Below the pieces are notes generated by a model. The model saw only the letters and a program-made list of their open reading frames with translations. It made no database searches and was not told the DNA's origin. Shown one piece after another: positions 8,040 through 18,061 of a stretch of 64,000 nt of DNA (position 1 is its first letter; each line of letters begins with the position of its first letter). This DNA is from Pseudodonghicola xiamenensis DSM 18339 (GTDB lineage Bacteria; Pseudomonadota; Alphaproteobacteria; Rhodobacterales; Rhodobacteraceae): NCBI RefSeq assembly GCF_000429365.1, contig NZ_AUBS01000006.1, positions 62,001-126,000 of the forward strand. The letters run 5' to 3'. A program made the translations under genes and the position numbers.

Positions 8040-9353
8040 TCAGTTGGTGCTGGTCTCCAGCCCCTCCGGCTCTCCGACCACGACGAAATGAAGCTGATCG
8101 GGCTTCAGCAACCTGGCGGCGACCCGGTTCACATCCTCCAGCGTCACCGCGTTGATCTTGTCATTGCGGGTGGCGATATAGTCGATCGGCAAGGCATCCA
8201 TCTGCATTCCCACCAAAATCGAAGCGATCCGCTGATTGCCGTCGAACCGCAGCGGATAGGCGCCGGTCAGATAGGTCTTGGCATCCTCAAGCTCTTTCCC
8301 CGTCACCCCATGGGCCTGGGTATCGGCCCAGACATTGCGGATCACCTGCACCGCCTCCGCCATCTTGTCGTTGGACGACGCCACGCTCCCCATATAGACC
8401 GCCGCCAGATCGCGCGGCACCAGATAGGAATAAACCCCATAGGTCAGTCCACGCTTGACCCGTACCTCTTTCATCAGCCGGCTTTCGAAACTGCCGCCGC
8501 CCAGAATGGTGTTCAGGATATAGGCGGCGAAGAAATTCGGATCGTCGCGCTTGATCCCCGGTTGACCGAAAAGCGCCACCGATTGCGGCGTCTCGAAGGG
8601 GATCACAGTGGTGCCCCCGTCAATCGTCACCTTGGCCTTTTCAGGCAGCGGAGCACCGGTTTCGGGCAACTCGCCCAGCAGAGTGTCCAGGAATTGCCCC
8701 AGGGCTTCGGGGGTGATGTCGCCGACAGCGGCGACATACATCCGGTCGCGGGCAAAAACCTCCGCATGGGCCGCGATCAGATCGTCGCGGGTCAGATCGC
8801 CGACACTGCCCTCGGTGCCAGCGCCGTCGCTGCCATAGGGATGATCTCCATAGGTCGCCTTGCGGAACGCCTCGGAGGCGATGGCATTGGGGTCCTTGGC
8901 GTCAGAGCGCAGACCGGACAGCACCTGCGCCCGCACCCGTTCAATCGCCGTCGGATCGAACCGCGGCGCCAGCAATGTCTGGCGCAGCAGTTCCATCGCC
9001 TGATCGCGGTTTTCAGTCAGCATCTGCGCCGAAATCGACACAGTGTCCGCGTCTGCGTCAAAATTGAAACTGGCGGCCAGCCCCTCAAGCTTGCGGGCAT
9101 AGGCCTGGGCATCGAGATCTCCGGCGCCCTCTTCCAGAAGTCCGGTCATCAGGTTGACCGCCCCTCGCTTGCCCGGCGCATCCAGAGAGGTGCCGCCCCG
9201 GAACCGCAGATCGAGCGCGGTGAAGGGGATCGAATGATCCTCGACCAACCAGGCCTTGATCCCGCCGGGGCTGGTGATCTCCTGCACCTTGACCGCGGCG
9301 GCGGCAGGCAGGGTGAAAACGATCAGCAGCAGAAACGAAACCAGCGCCCTCAT
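8040..9353 (-). CDS. M16 family peptidase-like protein, non-catalytic partner
   Basis: Second gene of a paired M16 (pitrilysin/insulinase-like) zinc peptidase. A Sec signal peptide is visible (MRALVSFLLLIVFTLPAAAA), so it is periplasmic. The position that should hold HxxEH reads AVNLMTGLLEEG, so the zinc ligands are missing, while the C-terminal Arg/Tyr motif (VKRGLTYGVYSY) that helps the partner's active site is kept. 437 residues. Its start overlaps the stop of the active partner by four bases (ATGA), consistent with a heterodimer as in mitochondrial processing peptidase and bacterial M16B pairs. Substrate unknown. Confidence 0.85.
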   Translation of the reverse strand: MRALVSFLLLIVFTLPAAAAVKVQEITSPGGIKAWLVEDHSIPFTALDLRFRGGTSLDAPGKRGAVNLMTGLLEEGAGDLDAQAYARKLEGLAASFNFDADADTVSISAQMLTENRDQAMELLRQTLLAPRFDPTAIERVRAQVLSGLRSDAKDPNAIASEAFRKATYGDHPYGSDGAGTEGSVGDLTRDDLIAAHAEVFARDRMYVAAVGDITPEALGQFLDTLLGELPETGAPLPEKAKVTIDGGTTVIPFETPQSVALFGQPGIKRDDPNFFAAYILNTILGGGSFESRLMKEVRVKRGLTYGVYSYLVPRDLAAVYMGSVASSNDKMAEAVQVIRNVWADTQAHGVTGKELEDAKTYLTGAYPLRFDGNQRIASILVGMQMDALPIDYIATRNDKINAVTLEDVNRVAARLLKPDQLHFVVVGEPEGLETSTN

Positions 9354-10756
9354 TGGGTCACCTCCTGTTGCATCGGCAATTGCGACACCGGTTGCACCTG
9401 GGCACCCTCGGGCGCCTCGCCGCGCATCAGCCAGCCGGTAACCGACGCCTCAGGGCGCAGCACCTTGGTGGCTTGCGCCATGATATCCTCGGCGGTGACC
9501 TGCTGCAGTAGATCGGGCCAGGCCTGCACATCCGCGACCGTCAGACTTGTAGTCAGCGCCCGACCATAGCGGTCAGCGATCCCGGCGACATTGTCGCGTT
9601 CGTAAATCTGCGCCGCGCGCAATTGCAACTTGATCCGCGCCAGCTGATCCGGGTCGACACCATCTTGCATGAATTGCGCCAGTGCCGCATCCATCGCGGC
9701 CTCGGCGTCGGCCAGGCTGACCCCGTCAACCGGCACCACGGCCAGGTTGAACGTAGTCTTGTCCAGCGAGGTCCCACTGTAGAAAGCACCGCTGAATACC
9801 GCGACACGGCTGTCGAACTGCAGTTTCTGCGCCAGATAGGAAGTCTGCCCGCCACCAAGGATCTGTGCCAGCAGATAGAGTGCGGCGGCGGCCTTCTGAT
9901 CGCCCGGATCGCGTTCCGGCGCCAGATAGGAGCGGCTGACATAGGGCTGCGCCACCCGCGCGTCCTTGTAGGTCAGCCGGCGCGCGGCGATCTGCGGCGG
10001 CTCTTGCGCACGCAGACGCGGCGGCAGGTTATCATTGGCCGGAATGACACCATAATACTGTTCTGCCAATGCCTTCACCTCATCGGGCGAGACATCCCCC
10101 GCCACCACCAGCACCGCGTTATTCGGCGCATAATAGGTGTGGTAGAAATTCAGCGCGTCGGCACGATCGAGTTCTTCCATCTCGTGCTTCCAGCCGATCA
10201 CCGGCACCCCATAGCGATGATTGAGGTATTGCACCGCGTTCATCTGCTCGGTGAAGAGCGCGCGCGGATTGTTGTCTGTGCGCATGTTGCGCTCTTCCAA
10301 AATCACGTCGCGTTCAGTGGCGATATCATTCTCGGTCAGGCGCAGATGGGTCATCCGGTCGGCTTCCATCTTCATCATCAGCCCCAGCCGGTCAGCGGCG
10401 ACCCGCTGGAAATAGGCGGTATAATCATAGCTGGTAAAGGCATTGTCCTGGCCGCCATTGGCCGCCACGGTCGCCGATAATTCACCCGATTTCATATTGT
10501 CGGTATCCTTGAACATCAGATGTTCCAGGAAATGCGCCACGCCCGAGGATCCCACAGGCTCATCCGCCGATCCGATCTTGTACCAGACCATATGCTCGAC
10601 CACCGGCGCCCGGTGATCTTCGATCACCACCACCTGCATGCCGTTCTTCAGATCGAAGGTGGTCACGGGATCGGGGGTCGTCTCCTGCTGCAAGGCCATG
10701 GCCGGCAGGGCCAGACCTGCGGCAAGAACCCCGGCAAGGGCGAATTTTCTGATCAT
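9350..10756 (-). CDS. M16 family zinc peptidase, catalytic subunit
   Basis: Periplasmic metallopeptidase with an inverted zinc motif HFLEH near residue 75 and the third-ligand region ERDVILEERNMR about 70 residues on. The start at 10756 is preferred over an upstream ATG at 10786 because GGAGG sits seven bases before it and the product then opens with a signal peptide (MIRKFALAGVLAAGLALPAMA). It is followed at a four-base overlap by a paralogue lacking the zinc site, so the pair probably works as an active/inactive heterodimer. An intrinsic terminator separates it from the BamF-like gene upstream. Confidence 0.9.
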   Translation of the reverse strand: MIRKFALAGVLAAGLALPAMALQQETTPDPVTTFDLKNGMQVVVIEDHRAPVVEHMVWYKIGSADEPVGSSGVAHFLEHLMFKDTDNMKSGELSATVAANGGQDNAFTSYDYTAYFQRVAADRLGLMMKMEADRMTHLRLTENDIATERDVILEERNMRTDNNPRALFTEQMNAVQYLNHRYGVPVIGWKHEMEELDRADALNFYHTYYAPNNAVLVVAGDVSPDEVKALAEQYYGVIPANDNLPPRLRAQEPPQIAARRLTYKDARVAQPYVSRSYLAPERDPGDQKAAAALYLLAQILGGGQTSYLAQKLQFDSRVAVFSGAFYSGTSLDKTTFNLAVVPVDGVSLADAEAAMDAALAQFMQDGVDPDQLARIKLQLRAAQIYERDNVAGIADRYGRALTTSLTVADVQAWPDLLQQVTAEDIMAQATKVLRPEASVTGWLMRGEAPEGAQVQPVSQLPMQQEVTQ

Positions 10757-10835
10757 CCGTGATCCTCCGTTGCTGCGCGCTTTCACGCTGACGCCAACCT
10801 ACGCACAGACCTGGGGGGTTCAACCCGGATATCGG

Positions 10836-10862
10836 AAAAGTGAGCCCCCGCAAGACGGGGGC
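10836..10862 (-). terminator. Intrinsic terminator after the BamF-like gene
   Basis: Reading the minus strand just past the stop codon, GCCCCCG pairs with CGGGGGC around a five-base loop (10844-10862) and TCACTTTT follows. It closes the purH-lspA-bamF transcript before the M16 pair. Confidence 0.7.
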
Positions 10863-10867
10863 CGGAA

Positions 10868-11383
10868 TTATTTCTTGATGGTCTCGGGCGGGGAACTGGG
10901 CGTTCCGACCCCGGCGCGACGATATTTCTCGGCTTCCTTGAACGGGTCGATCTCCTGCCGGCGATAGGCTTGGCTGTAACGATCGACCGGGAACAGCCGC
11001 AGCCGTGTCATACGCGACTGGCGCTTGCGGAACTTGGCATCCTCGGCGGCGAGCGTCTCGCGCACCCCGGGCTCCACCCCGTTACGGCTGGCCGCCGTCA
11101 CCAGGGCCCCGTCAGCAGCGGGAATGCCGCTGGTCGCACGACCACCAAGCGCGGCCATTGCATCCGCTTCAGGATTGAGATCGGTCAGGTTCGCCTGCCC
11201 CGGCGTCGGTTCGGGCAGCTTGGAATAATCCGACGGCGCGGTCAGCGGCTTGGCCGGAAGAATCAGAAATTCATCCGGACCATTGCCGGTGGGACGGATA
11301 TCCATCAGCCCCTTTTTCGAGCACCCGGCGAGAGCGACCGCCGCAACCACAATGATGATCCCCAGAGGGCGCCGCATGGCCAT
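10868..11383 (-). CDS. bamF: DUF3035 lipoprotein, BamF-like outer-membrane assembly subunit
   Basis: A lipobox (VALAGCSKKG) follows an N-terminal hydrophobic segment, so the mature protein should be an outer-membrane lipoprotein. The DUF3035/BamF family is the alphaproteobacterial accessory subunit of the BAM complex described in Caulobacter; the conserved stretch PDEFLILPAKPLTAP is present. The start at 11383 (MAMRRPLG) is chosen because GGGAG lies just upstream and the lipobox then falls at the expected distance; ATG 11377 is equally possible. About 171 residues. It lies 47 bases after lspA, the peptidase that would process it. Confidence 0.75.
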   Translation of the reverse strand: MAMRRPLGIIIVVAAVALAGCSKKGLMDIRPTGNGPDEFLILPAKPLTAPSDYSKLPEPTPGQANLTDLNPEADAMAALGGRATSGIPAADGALVTAASRNGVEPGVRETLAAEDAKFRKRQSRMTRLRLFPVDRYSQAYRRQEIDPFKEAEKYRRAGVGTPSSPPETIKK

Positions 11384-11430
11384 CCGTCTCCCGACTGTTT
11401 CAGAGGTTTTAGCGCATTTGCTGCCGGAGG

Positions 11431-11931
11431 TCACGGGGCCTTTTTCCGCTGCCGGTCGCTCTGGTTTTCGAACAAGATCAACCCCGCCGCCCCCAGAAAG
11501 ATGAAGACATCCCCGATGTTGAAAACAAAGGGATTCTCGATGCCGCAACAAGACATGTTGAGGAAATCCAGAACATAGCCATAGAGCAGCCGGTCAACGA
11601 CATTTCCCAGCGCGCCGCCGACCAGCAGGCCGGCGGCGATCTGCATGCGCCGAACCGGCTGGGTGCGCATCACCCAGGTCAGAACGACGATGCAGACCGC
11701 TGTGGAAAACCCGATCAGCAACCAGCGCGCCAGATCGGAATTATTGTCAAGCAGCCCGAAGTTGATCCCGCGATTCTCGCCATACCGGAAATTCAACACT
11801 GGCGGCAGCACGTCGATGCTGCGCAACCGGGCCAGGCCCATCCAGTGGACGACCAGATACTTGCTGGCTTGATCCAACAAAAAGGCCCAAAAACCGGCCC
11901 AGAACAAAAACGCGAATCGCATCGGGCGCAT
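11431..11931 (-). CDS. lspA: Lipoprotein signal peptidase (signal peptidase II)
   Basis: Inner-membrane aspartyl peptidase that cleaves diacylglyceryl-prolipoproteins. 166 residues with four hydrophobic segments. The family signatures [19 protein letters not shown] and FNIGDVFIF supply the catalytic dyad Asp122 and Asp141, spaced 19 residues as in characterised enzymes. The ATG overlaps the purH stop by one base (TGATG), so translation is coupled to purH; MRFAFLF three residues in is an alternative start. The next gene encodes a lipoprotein substrate class. Confidence 0.95.
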   Translation of the reverse strand: MRPMRFAFLFWAGFWAFLLDQASKYLVVHWMGLARLRSIDVLPPVLNFRYGENRGINFGLLDNNSDLARWLLIGFSTAVCIVVLTWVMRTQPVRRMQIAAGLLVGGALGNVVDRLLYGYVLDFLNMSCCGIENPFVFNIGDVFIFLGAAGLILFENQSDRQRKKAP

Positions 11932-13520
11932 CAGTGGCGGAAGTGGCGCATGCCGGTGAAGACCATCGCCAGCCCGGCCTCGTCCGCCGCCGCGATCACC
12001 TCATTGTCACGCATCGACCCGCCCGGCTGGATCACGCAGGTGGCGCCGGCGGCAGCGGCTTCCATCAGCCCGTCGGGGAAGGGGAAGAAGGCGTCAGAGG
12101 CCACGGCCGACCCGATGGTCAGCGGTTCGGCCAGACCCAGCGCCTCGGCCATGCGTTCGGCCTTCTTGGCGGCGATCAGCGCGCTGTCCACCCGGCTCAT
12201 CTGACCGGCGCCGACGCCGACCGTGGCCTGATCCTTGACATAGACGATGGCGTTCGACTTGACGTGCTTGGCAACCTTCCAGGCGAACAGCAGGTCGCGC
12301 ATCTGTTCTTCGGTCGGGGCTTTCTTGGTGACGACCTTCAGATCGTCCATGCCGATGAAGCCGTTGTCCTTGTCCTGCACCAGGAAGCCACCGGCGACCT
12401 GGCGGAAGGTCTTGCCGCCCGCCATAACGTCCGGCAGCCCTTCGGTGGTCAGCAGACGCAGGTTCTTTTTCTTGGCAAAGATTTCCTTGGCCTCTTCCGA
12501 GGCCCCCGGCGCAATCACCACCTCGGTGAAGATGCCGGTGATTTCCTCGGCGGTTTCGGCATCGAGCGGCTTGTTCAGCGCCACGATCCCACCGAAGGCC
12601 GAGGTGCGATCACAGTCAAACGCGGCCTTATAGGCCTCAAGCAGGGTCGCGCCCTTGGCCACACCGCAGGGATTGGCGTGCTTGATGATGGCGCAGGCAG
12701 CCGTTTCCTCGGGATCGAATTCCGCCACCAGTTCGAACGCCGCGTCGGTGTCGTTGATGTTGTTGTAGGACAGCTCCTTGCCCTGATGTTGCACCGCTGT
12801 CGCCACCCCGGGGCGGTTGGTCCCGTCAGTATAGAAGGCAGCCGATTGATGCGGGTTTTCACCATAGCGCAGGGTCTGGGCCAGCTCACCGGCGAAGGCG
12901 CGGCGGCGCGGCGCCTCTTCCTTCAGGGCCTTGGCCATCCAGGCCGACACGGCGGCGTCATAGGCGGCGGTACGCGAATAGGCGGTCAGCGCCAGTTGCT
13001 GACGGAAGGCATAGGAGGTCTGGCCGTCATTGGCGTCCAGTTCGGCCAGCAGCGCATCGTAATCCTGCACGTCCACCACCACGTTGACGAACAGATGGTT
13101 CTTCGACGCCGCGCGGATCATCGCCGGGCCGCCGATGTCGATGTTTTCGATGCAGGTGGCGTAATCGGCGCCCTTGGCGACAGTTTCCTCGAAGGGATAG
13201 AGGTTGACGACCAGCAGGTCGATCGGCGCGATCAGATGGGTCTCCATCGCCGCCATATGGCCGGCGTCGTCGCGCAGCGCCAGCAGGCCGCCATGCACCA
13301 TCGGATGCAGGGTCTTGACCCGGCCGTCCATCATCTCGGGGAAACCGGTGATCTCTGAGACATCCCGCACCTCGAGCCCGGCCTCGCGCAGCGCGCGGGC
13401 CGTCCCCCCCGTACTGATCAACTCGACCCCGCGCGCGGCAAGTGCATGACCGAGGTCGATCAAGCCGGTTTTGTCGGACACGGAAAGCAGGGCACGGCGA
13501 ACGGGGTACAGGTCAGTCAT
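11931..13520 (-). CDS. purH: Bifunctional AICAR formyltransferase/IMP cyclohydrolase
   Basis: Catalyses the last two steps of purine synthesis, formylation of AICAR with 10-formyl-THF and ring closure to IMP. 529 residues, the usual length. The N-terminal cyclohydrolase (MGS-like) domain opens with [13 protein letters not shown] and contains STGGTARAL; the C-terminal transformylase has the catalytic [11 protein letters not shown] (Lys-His pair) and [12 protein letters not shown]. It ends in a one-base overlap with lspA. An ordinary intergenic spacer (13521-13650) with a short GCCCG/CGGGC hairpin separates it from the heparinase-like gene. Confidence 0.97.
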   Translation of the reverse strand: MTDLYPVRRALLSVSDKTGLIDLGHALAARGVELISTGGTARALREAGLEVRDVSEITGFPEMMDGRVKTLHPMVHGGLLALRDDAGHMAAMETHLIAPIDLLVVNLYPFEETVAKGADYATCIENIDIGGPAMIRAASKNHLFVNVVVDVQDYDALLAELDANDGQTSYAFRQQLALTAYSRTAAYDAAVSAWMAKALKEEAPRRRAFAGELAQTLRYGENPHQSAAFYTDGTNRPGVATAVQHQGKELSYNNINDTDAAFELVAEFDPEETAACAIIKHANPCGVAKGATLLEAYKAAFDCDRTSAFGGIVALNKPLDAETAEEITGIFTEVVIAPGASEEAKEIFAKKKNLRLLTTEGLPDVMAGGKTFRQVAGGFLVQDKDNGFIGMDDLKVVTKKAPTEEQMRDLLFAWKVAKHVKSNAIVYVKDQATVGVGAGQMSRVDSALIAAKKAERMAEALGLAEPLTIGSAVASDAFFPFPDGLMEAAAAGATCVIQPGGSMRDNEVIAAADEAGLAMVFTGMRHFRH

Positions 13521-13650
13521 GAGTCAGTCCTTGATCTCGGTGAATTCCTGAGCGCGGCATAATCCATAACCCGGCGGGATAGAACCACCCGTTTTGTGGC
13601 AAATGCACGATATTAACGGGCTGCACATCACGCTCGGCCCGAAAACGGGC

Positions 13651-15396
13651 TCAGAAACCGGAATAGTCGATCTCGTCACGATGCAGATCGCGGATGGCGA
13701 CGGCAGTGTCCTGCGCCTTGCTCAGGGACCAGCGCACCCGGCTGTGATGCCCCAGCGCCCGCCCCGACAAGACGATCTGCTGGCTTGCCCTCGGTTTCAG
13801 CCGGCCACGCTCCAGGTAAACGCTCGGTTCCAGCGTCAGTGCACAGACCCCATCGTGGCGAAACACCCAGATTTCCCCGCTTTTCAGCGCCATGGAAACG
13901 GCGGCCCCGCCCAGATCCACGGTAGCGTCGACCTCCGGATGCAGATGCAGGCGGATATCGAAGCCGATGCCGGCAAGAACAGAGGCATCCATCGCCTTGT
14001 CGAACCGGCGCTTGTCGGGCCTCTCCACCGCCAGCAACATATCCTCTGCGGCCAGACCACGCCCGTCGAAGGTCAGCTCCAGGCTGCGCACGTGGGTCAG
14101 GCCGAAATCGGGGATATACCCGTCGTGACCAGCCTGAAACTTGATGCCATCGTCCATTTCCGAAATTTCGATAGGCACCCGGCGCGGCCCATCGACCAAG
14201 GCCTCGTGGCCCGACCCCCGCTCAGGTTCACTGAGTCGCGCGCAGGAATAGCCATCGAGGCAGAGCGTCGAATGCGACGGCGTCGCCCGTCCGGCCCGAC
14301 GCCATTCAATTCCGAAGGAAGCGCCCGAGCCGCAATTGACGATCAACGGCCGCCGCCCCGAGGTCAGCTCGAACGCCAGGGTCGAGGCATGGGCGTTGTA
14401 CGAGGCCGCCCCCACCGGCGGAGCGCTGGCATCGACGATCACCGTAGTGCGCCCTCCGGCCAGCCGGGCATAACCCATCGCCAGCCCATCGGGCCGACGC
14501 GGCTTGATCTGGCTGGCGGCCAGCGCGTGGTCGATCCGCCCCTCCATTCCCCGCCCGCCGCCATGGAACCGCGCCAGCCCGCCGTCGGCATGGCGCAGAG
14601 TCCGCAGGGTGGGAGCGATCCGTTCGATCGCCGCCTGATGCGCCGGCGGCACGCCGCGCCCGACGTCATGCAGCACCGCCGCCGCCCAGGTCAGCAGGGT
14701 AAAGACCTCGAGCAGTTCTTCCGGATTGCGGGTGGGCAACCCGCCCTGCCCGTCGATCTGCGCCTCGCATTCCCTGGCCAGGGCGCGCACCGCCGGATCG
14801 GCCAGATCCTCCCGCCCCTGCAGCGACAGGCCGGCATAGATCAGCCCGGTCAGCGCCTCGAACCGGGGCAGGCCGGGAACGGCCCCCTGCCAGCGCTTTG
14901 ACATAAACCAGGCCTGCGCCGACAGCGCGCGATAGAAGGCATCGCTGGCGGCCTTGTCCTGACCGCGCAGCAGGAACAAAGCGTGGTTGATCCAGCGGAT
15001 CACCCGCCGGCCGGTCAGATCCGGGCTCCATCCCGGACCACGCCCGTCGCCATGCGCTGCGATCCACCCCCAGAGCCAGGCCTGCGCCCTGGCCCGCGCC
15101 GCCATGTCGCCCACCGCCGCCAGATCGTCCAGCCAGGCAAACCCATGGCGTTCGGCGTCAAAGGCGGCATTCGGCGCCAGAACGTCCCACAGCGCAGTAT
15201 CCTTTGATTCAATCAGATACCCAGCGAAGAGCAGATTTCCTGCGATGAGCTGCCGGCCCCGCGCGAAACTGCCGATGGTGCGCGGCTCGGGCTGCGAGAC
15301 GAATCCCGTCGCCCCACGTTGGCGCCGGCTCATCCGGGCATAGAGCCGGTTGAGCATCCTGGTGCCGCGGCCGGCGAATCTGTCTGGACTGGACAT
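13651..15396 (-). CDS. Heparinase II/III family protein
   Basis: Polysaccharide lyase-like protein with an N-terminal alpha-helical toroid (about residues 30-330: MSKRWQGAVPGLPRFEALTG, WAAAVLHDVG) and a C-terminal beta domain (from HASTLAFELTSGRRPLIVNCG) containing SHSTLCLDG, where the heparinase family keeps catalytic-region His and Tyr residues. No signal peptide, as is common for the alphaproteobacterial copies next to rsmB and purH. ATG 15396 is chosen because GAGAGG lies upstream; a GTG at 15414 would add six residues. Substrate unknown; uronic-acid glycan breakdown or a structural envelope role are both possible. Confidence 0.85.
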   Translation of the reverse strand: MSSPDRFAGRGTRMLNRLYARMSRRQRGATGFVSQPEPRTIGSFARGRQLIAGNLLFAGYLIESKDTALWDVLAPNAAFDAERHGFAWLDDLAAVGDMAARARAQAWLWGWIAAHGDGRGPGWSPDLTGRRVIRWINHALFLLRGQDKAASDAFYRALSAQAWFMSKRWQGAVPGLPRFEALTGLIYAGLSLQGREDLADPAVRALARECEAQIDGQGGLPTRNPEELLEVFTLLTWAAAVLHDVGRGVPPAHQAAIERIAPTLRTLRHADGGLARFHGGGRGMEGRIDHALAASQIKPRRPDGLAMGYARLAGGRTTVIVDASAPPVGAASYNAHASTLAFELTSGRRPLIVNCGSGASFGIEWRRAGRATPSHSTLCLDGYSCARLSEPERGSGHEALVDGPRRVPIEISEMDDGIKFQAGHDGYIPDFGLTHVRSLELTFDGRGLAAEDMLLAVERPDKRRFDKAMDASVLAGIGFDIRLHLHPEVDATVDLGGAAVSMALKSGEIWVFRHDGVCALTLEPSVYLERGRLKPRASQQIVLSGRALGHHSRVRWSLSKAQDTAVAIRDLHRDEIDYSGF

Positions 15397-15479
15397 GCGC
15401 GCTCTGCCTCTCACGCTCTCTGGCGTTTGCGCGGAGCATAGCGGGGCCGGTCCCTCAAGTCACTTCTGAAACCCGGGGA

Positions 15480-16745
15480 TCAGAGGGATTTGCGCAGGCA
15501 GGCGATGTAAAATCCGTCCATCCCGCCCAGATCGGCCCAGTAATCGGGCCTGAGCCGCAGCCCACCCTCTTCTGTCACCCAATCCGGCTCAACTCCGGGC
15601 AGCGCCAGGGCATCCCGGTCGATACGGGCGCCGGGCAGGATCTCCAACGCCTCCTCGATCTGCACCTCGCCCTCGTCGGGCAATAGCGAACAGGTGCAAT
15701 AGACCAGCCGGCCGCCGGGTTTCAGCAGACCCCAGGCATGCGCCAGCATTTGGCTTTGCAGCTCGATCAGCCCACCGAATTCAGACCCGTCCTTGGCGAA
15801 GGGCAGATCGGGGTGGCGGCGGATGGTGCCGGTCGCCGAACAGGGCGCATCCAGCAGGATGGCGTCATATTGCCCGTCATGTCGTAGCGCGTCCGAGATC
15901 ACGACCTCGGCCTTCAGCCCGGTCCGCGCCAGGTTCTCACGCAGCCGCCCCAGCCTCGCCTCGGAGATATCGAGCGCGACGACATCGGCGCCAGTGGCGG
16001 CCATCTGCAGCGTCTTGCCGCCAGGCGCCGCGCACATGTCGAGGATCCGCTCTCCGGGCTTGGCCGCCAAAACCTTGGCCGGCAGCGCCGCGGCGGCATC
16101 CTGCACCCACCAGGCGCCCGCCTCGTACCCCGGCAGGGCCGAAACCTGGCCGGCATCGTCCAGCCGCAGCGACCCGGTCGGCACTGCCCGCGCCCCCGGC
16201 AGATCGACCTCGGCCCCCGGGCGCAGGGTTATATCAAGCGGCGCGCCGGCCAGATGCGCCAGTTCCATCGCCGCCACCGCCGGGCTGCCCCAGGCGGCGA
16301 CCAGCGGGTTGCGCAGCCATTTCGGCAGCCGTGGCGCCCGCAGCGCCGCCCAGGCCTCGGGCCCCTCGGTCGCGATCTTGCGCAGCACCGCGTTGACCAG
16401 CCCCTTCATGTGACCGAACCGCCGTGTCTTGCCGACGATCTCGACCATCGCATTGACGACGCCATGGGCAGCGGCACCATGGCAGAGCTCCATCGTACCC
16501 AGCCTGAGCACATTGCGCACAGTCAGCGCCGGCATCCGCTTGAGGTGTTTCGACAGCAGCCGATCGACGCGTTCCAGCCCGCGCAGCGTGTCCAGCGCCA
16601 GCCGCTGGGCACGGGCGCGATCGGCCGGCTCCAGCCGGTCCAGCGCCCCGGCGCCCAGGCATTCGGACATCAGCCGCCCCTCGCCCAGCACCTGATCAAG
16701 CAGATAGATCGCGCTGCGTCGCGCTGCCGTGCCACTGTCGTCCAT
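15480..16745 (-). CDS. rsmB: 16S rRNA (cytosine-5) methyltransferase, RsmB/NOP family
   Basis: SAM-dependent m5C methyltransferase, normally acting on C967 of 16S rRNA. Residues 1-130 form a NusB-like RNA-binding domain (SAIYLLDQVL, LRLGTMEL); the rest is the Rossmann methyltransferase with DMCAAPGGKT (SAM), the PCSATG motif (Cys302) and the CTCSLLPDE motif holding the second conserved cysteine (Cys352). ATG 16745 gives 421 residues; a farther in-frame start at 16808 adds a tail unlike the family. Heads the minus-strand run with the heparinase-like and purH genes. Confidence 0.92.
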   Translation of the reverse strand: MDDSGTAARRSAIYLLDQVLGEGRLMSECLGAGALDRLEPADRARAQRLALDTLRGLERVDRLLSKHLKRMPALTVRNVLRLGTMELCHGAAAHGVVNAMVEIVGKTRRFGHMKGLVNAVLRKIATEGPEAWAALRAPRLPKWLRNPLVAAWGSPAVAAMELAHLAGAPLDITLRPGAEVDLPGARAVPTGSLRLDDAGQVSALPGYEAGAWWVQDAAAALPAKVLAAKPGERILDMCAAPGGKTLQMAATGADVVALDISEARLGRLRENLARTGLKAEVVISDALRHDGQYDAILLDAPCSATGTIRRHPDLPFAKDGSEFGGLIELQSQMLAHAWGLLKPGGRLVYCTCSLLPDEGEVQIEEALEILPGARIDRDALALPGVEPDWVTEEGGLRLRPDYWADLGGMDGFYIACLRKSL

Positions 16746-16832
16746 GATGATCCGTCCCGCTGTCTGCGTCTCCCCGCCTTGTCCGGGGCCGACAGGGGCG
16801 TATATCATGGCACAAGCACAAAGGAACCCGCC

Positions 16833-17060
16833 ATGAGTGACAAGCCCCTTCCCGGGACCGCCCCAGAGCTCCCCGACGATATCCCAGCCGATCTTCCCCC
16901 CGCCGCCCGCCGCGCGCTGGCCGAGGCCGCCGAACGCCGCCGTCAGGCCGAAGCCGAGGCCGCGGCCAACCCGATGCCGAAGGAGCTGGGCGGCCGTGAC
17001 GGCCCGGAACCCGTGCGCTATGGCGATTGGGAGAAGAAGGGCATCGCAGTCGATTTCTGA
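16833..17060 (+). CDS. DUF1674/SdhAF4-like protein
   Basis: A 75-residue protein whose C terminus, KELGGRDGPEPVRYGDWEKKG, is the hallmark of the DUF1674 family. The eukaryotic member SdhAF4 chaperones flavinated succinate dehydrogenase subunit A; bacterial members are presumed to do the same. The N-terminal half is Pro/Ala/Glu-rich and helical. It is divergent from rsmB, with AAGGAA about seven bases before the ATG. Confidence 0.85.
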   Translation: MSDKPLPGTAPELPDDIPADLPPAARRALAEAAERRRQAEAEAAANPMPKELGGRDGPEPVRYGDWEKKGIAVDF

Positions 17061-17119
17061 TCGCCGCGCGGACCGACGCCGGGACGGATGCCCCGGCGCC
17101 CAGCCCCTGAACCGTGCCC

Positions 17120-17992
17120 TCAGCGCGGCTCGAAATAATCGAGCGGGATCTTGAGGTAAGACCGCCCGTTATCCTCCGCCTCCGGCTTGCGACCGCCGCG
17201 AATGTTGATCTGCAACGCCGCCAACATCAGCTTGGGCAGCGGCAGCGTCGCGTCGCGGGCGTCGCGGATGGCGCAGAACTCCGCCTCGCTCGCCCCGCCC
17301 TTCAGATGGATGTTGCAGGATTTCTGCTCGGCCACCGTCGCTTCGCAGGCCGCCGGTCGCCCGGGGGCGTAATCGTGGCCGACAAAGACCCGGGTGTCAT
17401 CGGGCAGCGCCAGGATTTTCTGGATCGAGGCATAGAGCACCCGGGACGATCCTCCGGGGAAATCCGCCCGGCTGGTGCCGCTGTCGGGCATCATCAGCGT
17501 GTCATGCACAAAGGCCGCATCGCCCACGACATAGGTGATCGAGGCAAGCGTATGGCCGGGGCAGAAGATCACCCGAACCGGGATCTCGCCCACCATGAAC
17601 TCCTCACCGTCATAGAACAGCTTGTCCCACTGGCTGCCATCGGTGGGAAAGCTGTCGGGCAGGTTATAGATGTCCTTCCACAGAGCCTGCACTTCGGTCA
17701 CATGGTCGCCGATGGCAGTCGGCGCCCCGAGCTGTTCCGCCAGCCAGGGCGCGGCCGAGAAGTGATCAGCATGCGGATGGGTGTCGAGGATCCAGACCAC
17801 CTCGATCCCTGTGGCGCGAACATAGTCCAGAATTTCCTGCGCGCTTTGCATCGTGGTGGCGCCGGCATTCGGGTCGTAATTCATCACCGGATCCACGATG
17901 GCGCCCTGCATGGTGGCGGGGTCGTGGAACACATATTGCCAACTGCCGGTCGGTTCGTCCCAGAAGGATTTCACAACAGGGGATTTGGTCAT
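17120..17992 (-). CDS. MBL-fold metallohydrolase, persulfide dioxygenase (ETHE1/Blh)-like
   Basis: Metallo-beta-lactamase fold protein of 290 residues. Metal ligands are visible: THPHADH (His72, His74, Asp76, His77), CPGHT (His147), Asp170 in PDSGTSRADFPGG and GHDY (His206). This pattern, including SRADFPGGSSR, is that of the Blh/ETHE1 persulfide dioxygenases, which oxidise glutathione persulfide to sulfite and glutathione. ATG 17992 is chosen because GGAGGAAG precedes it. It lies 69 bases downstream of the peroxiredoxin on the same strand and may share its promoter. Substrate is inferred; a glyoxalase II-like role is less likely. Confidence 0.78.
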   Translation of the reverse strand: MTKSPVVKSFWDEPTGSWQYVFHDPATMQGAIVDPVMNYDPNAGATTMQSAQEILDYVRATGIEVVWILDTHPHADHFSAAPWLAEQLGAPTAIGDHVTEVQALWKDIYNLPDSFPTDGSQWDKLFYDGEEFMVGEIPVRVIFCPGHTLASITYVVGDAAFVHDTLMMPDSGTSRADFPGGSSRVLYASIQKILALPDDTRVFVGHDYAPGRPAACEATVAEQKSCNIHLKGGASEAEFCAIRDARDATLPLPKLMLAALQINIRGGRKPEAEDNGRSYLKIPLDYFEPR

Positions 17993-18061
17993 CGGTCTTC
18001 CTCCGGTCTTCATGGTCGGCCCCGGCACCGGCGTGCCGGGGCTCTTGTGGTCAAAGATGGA

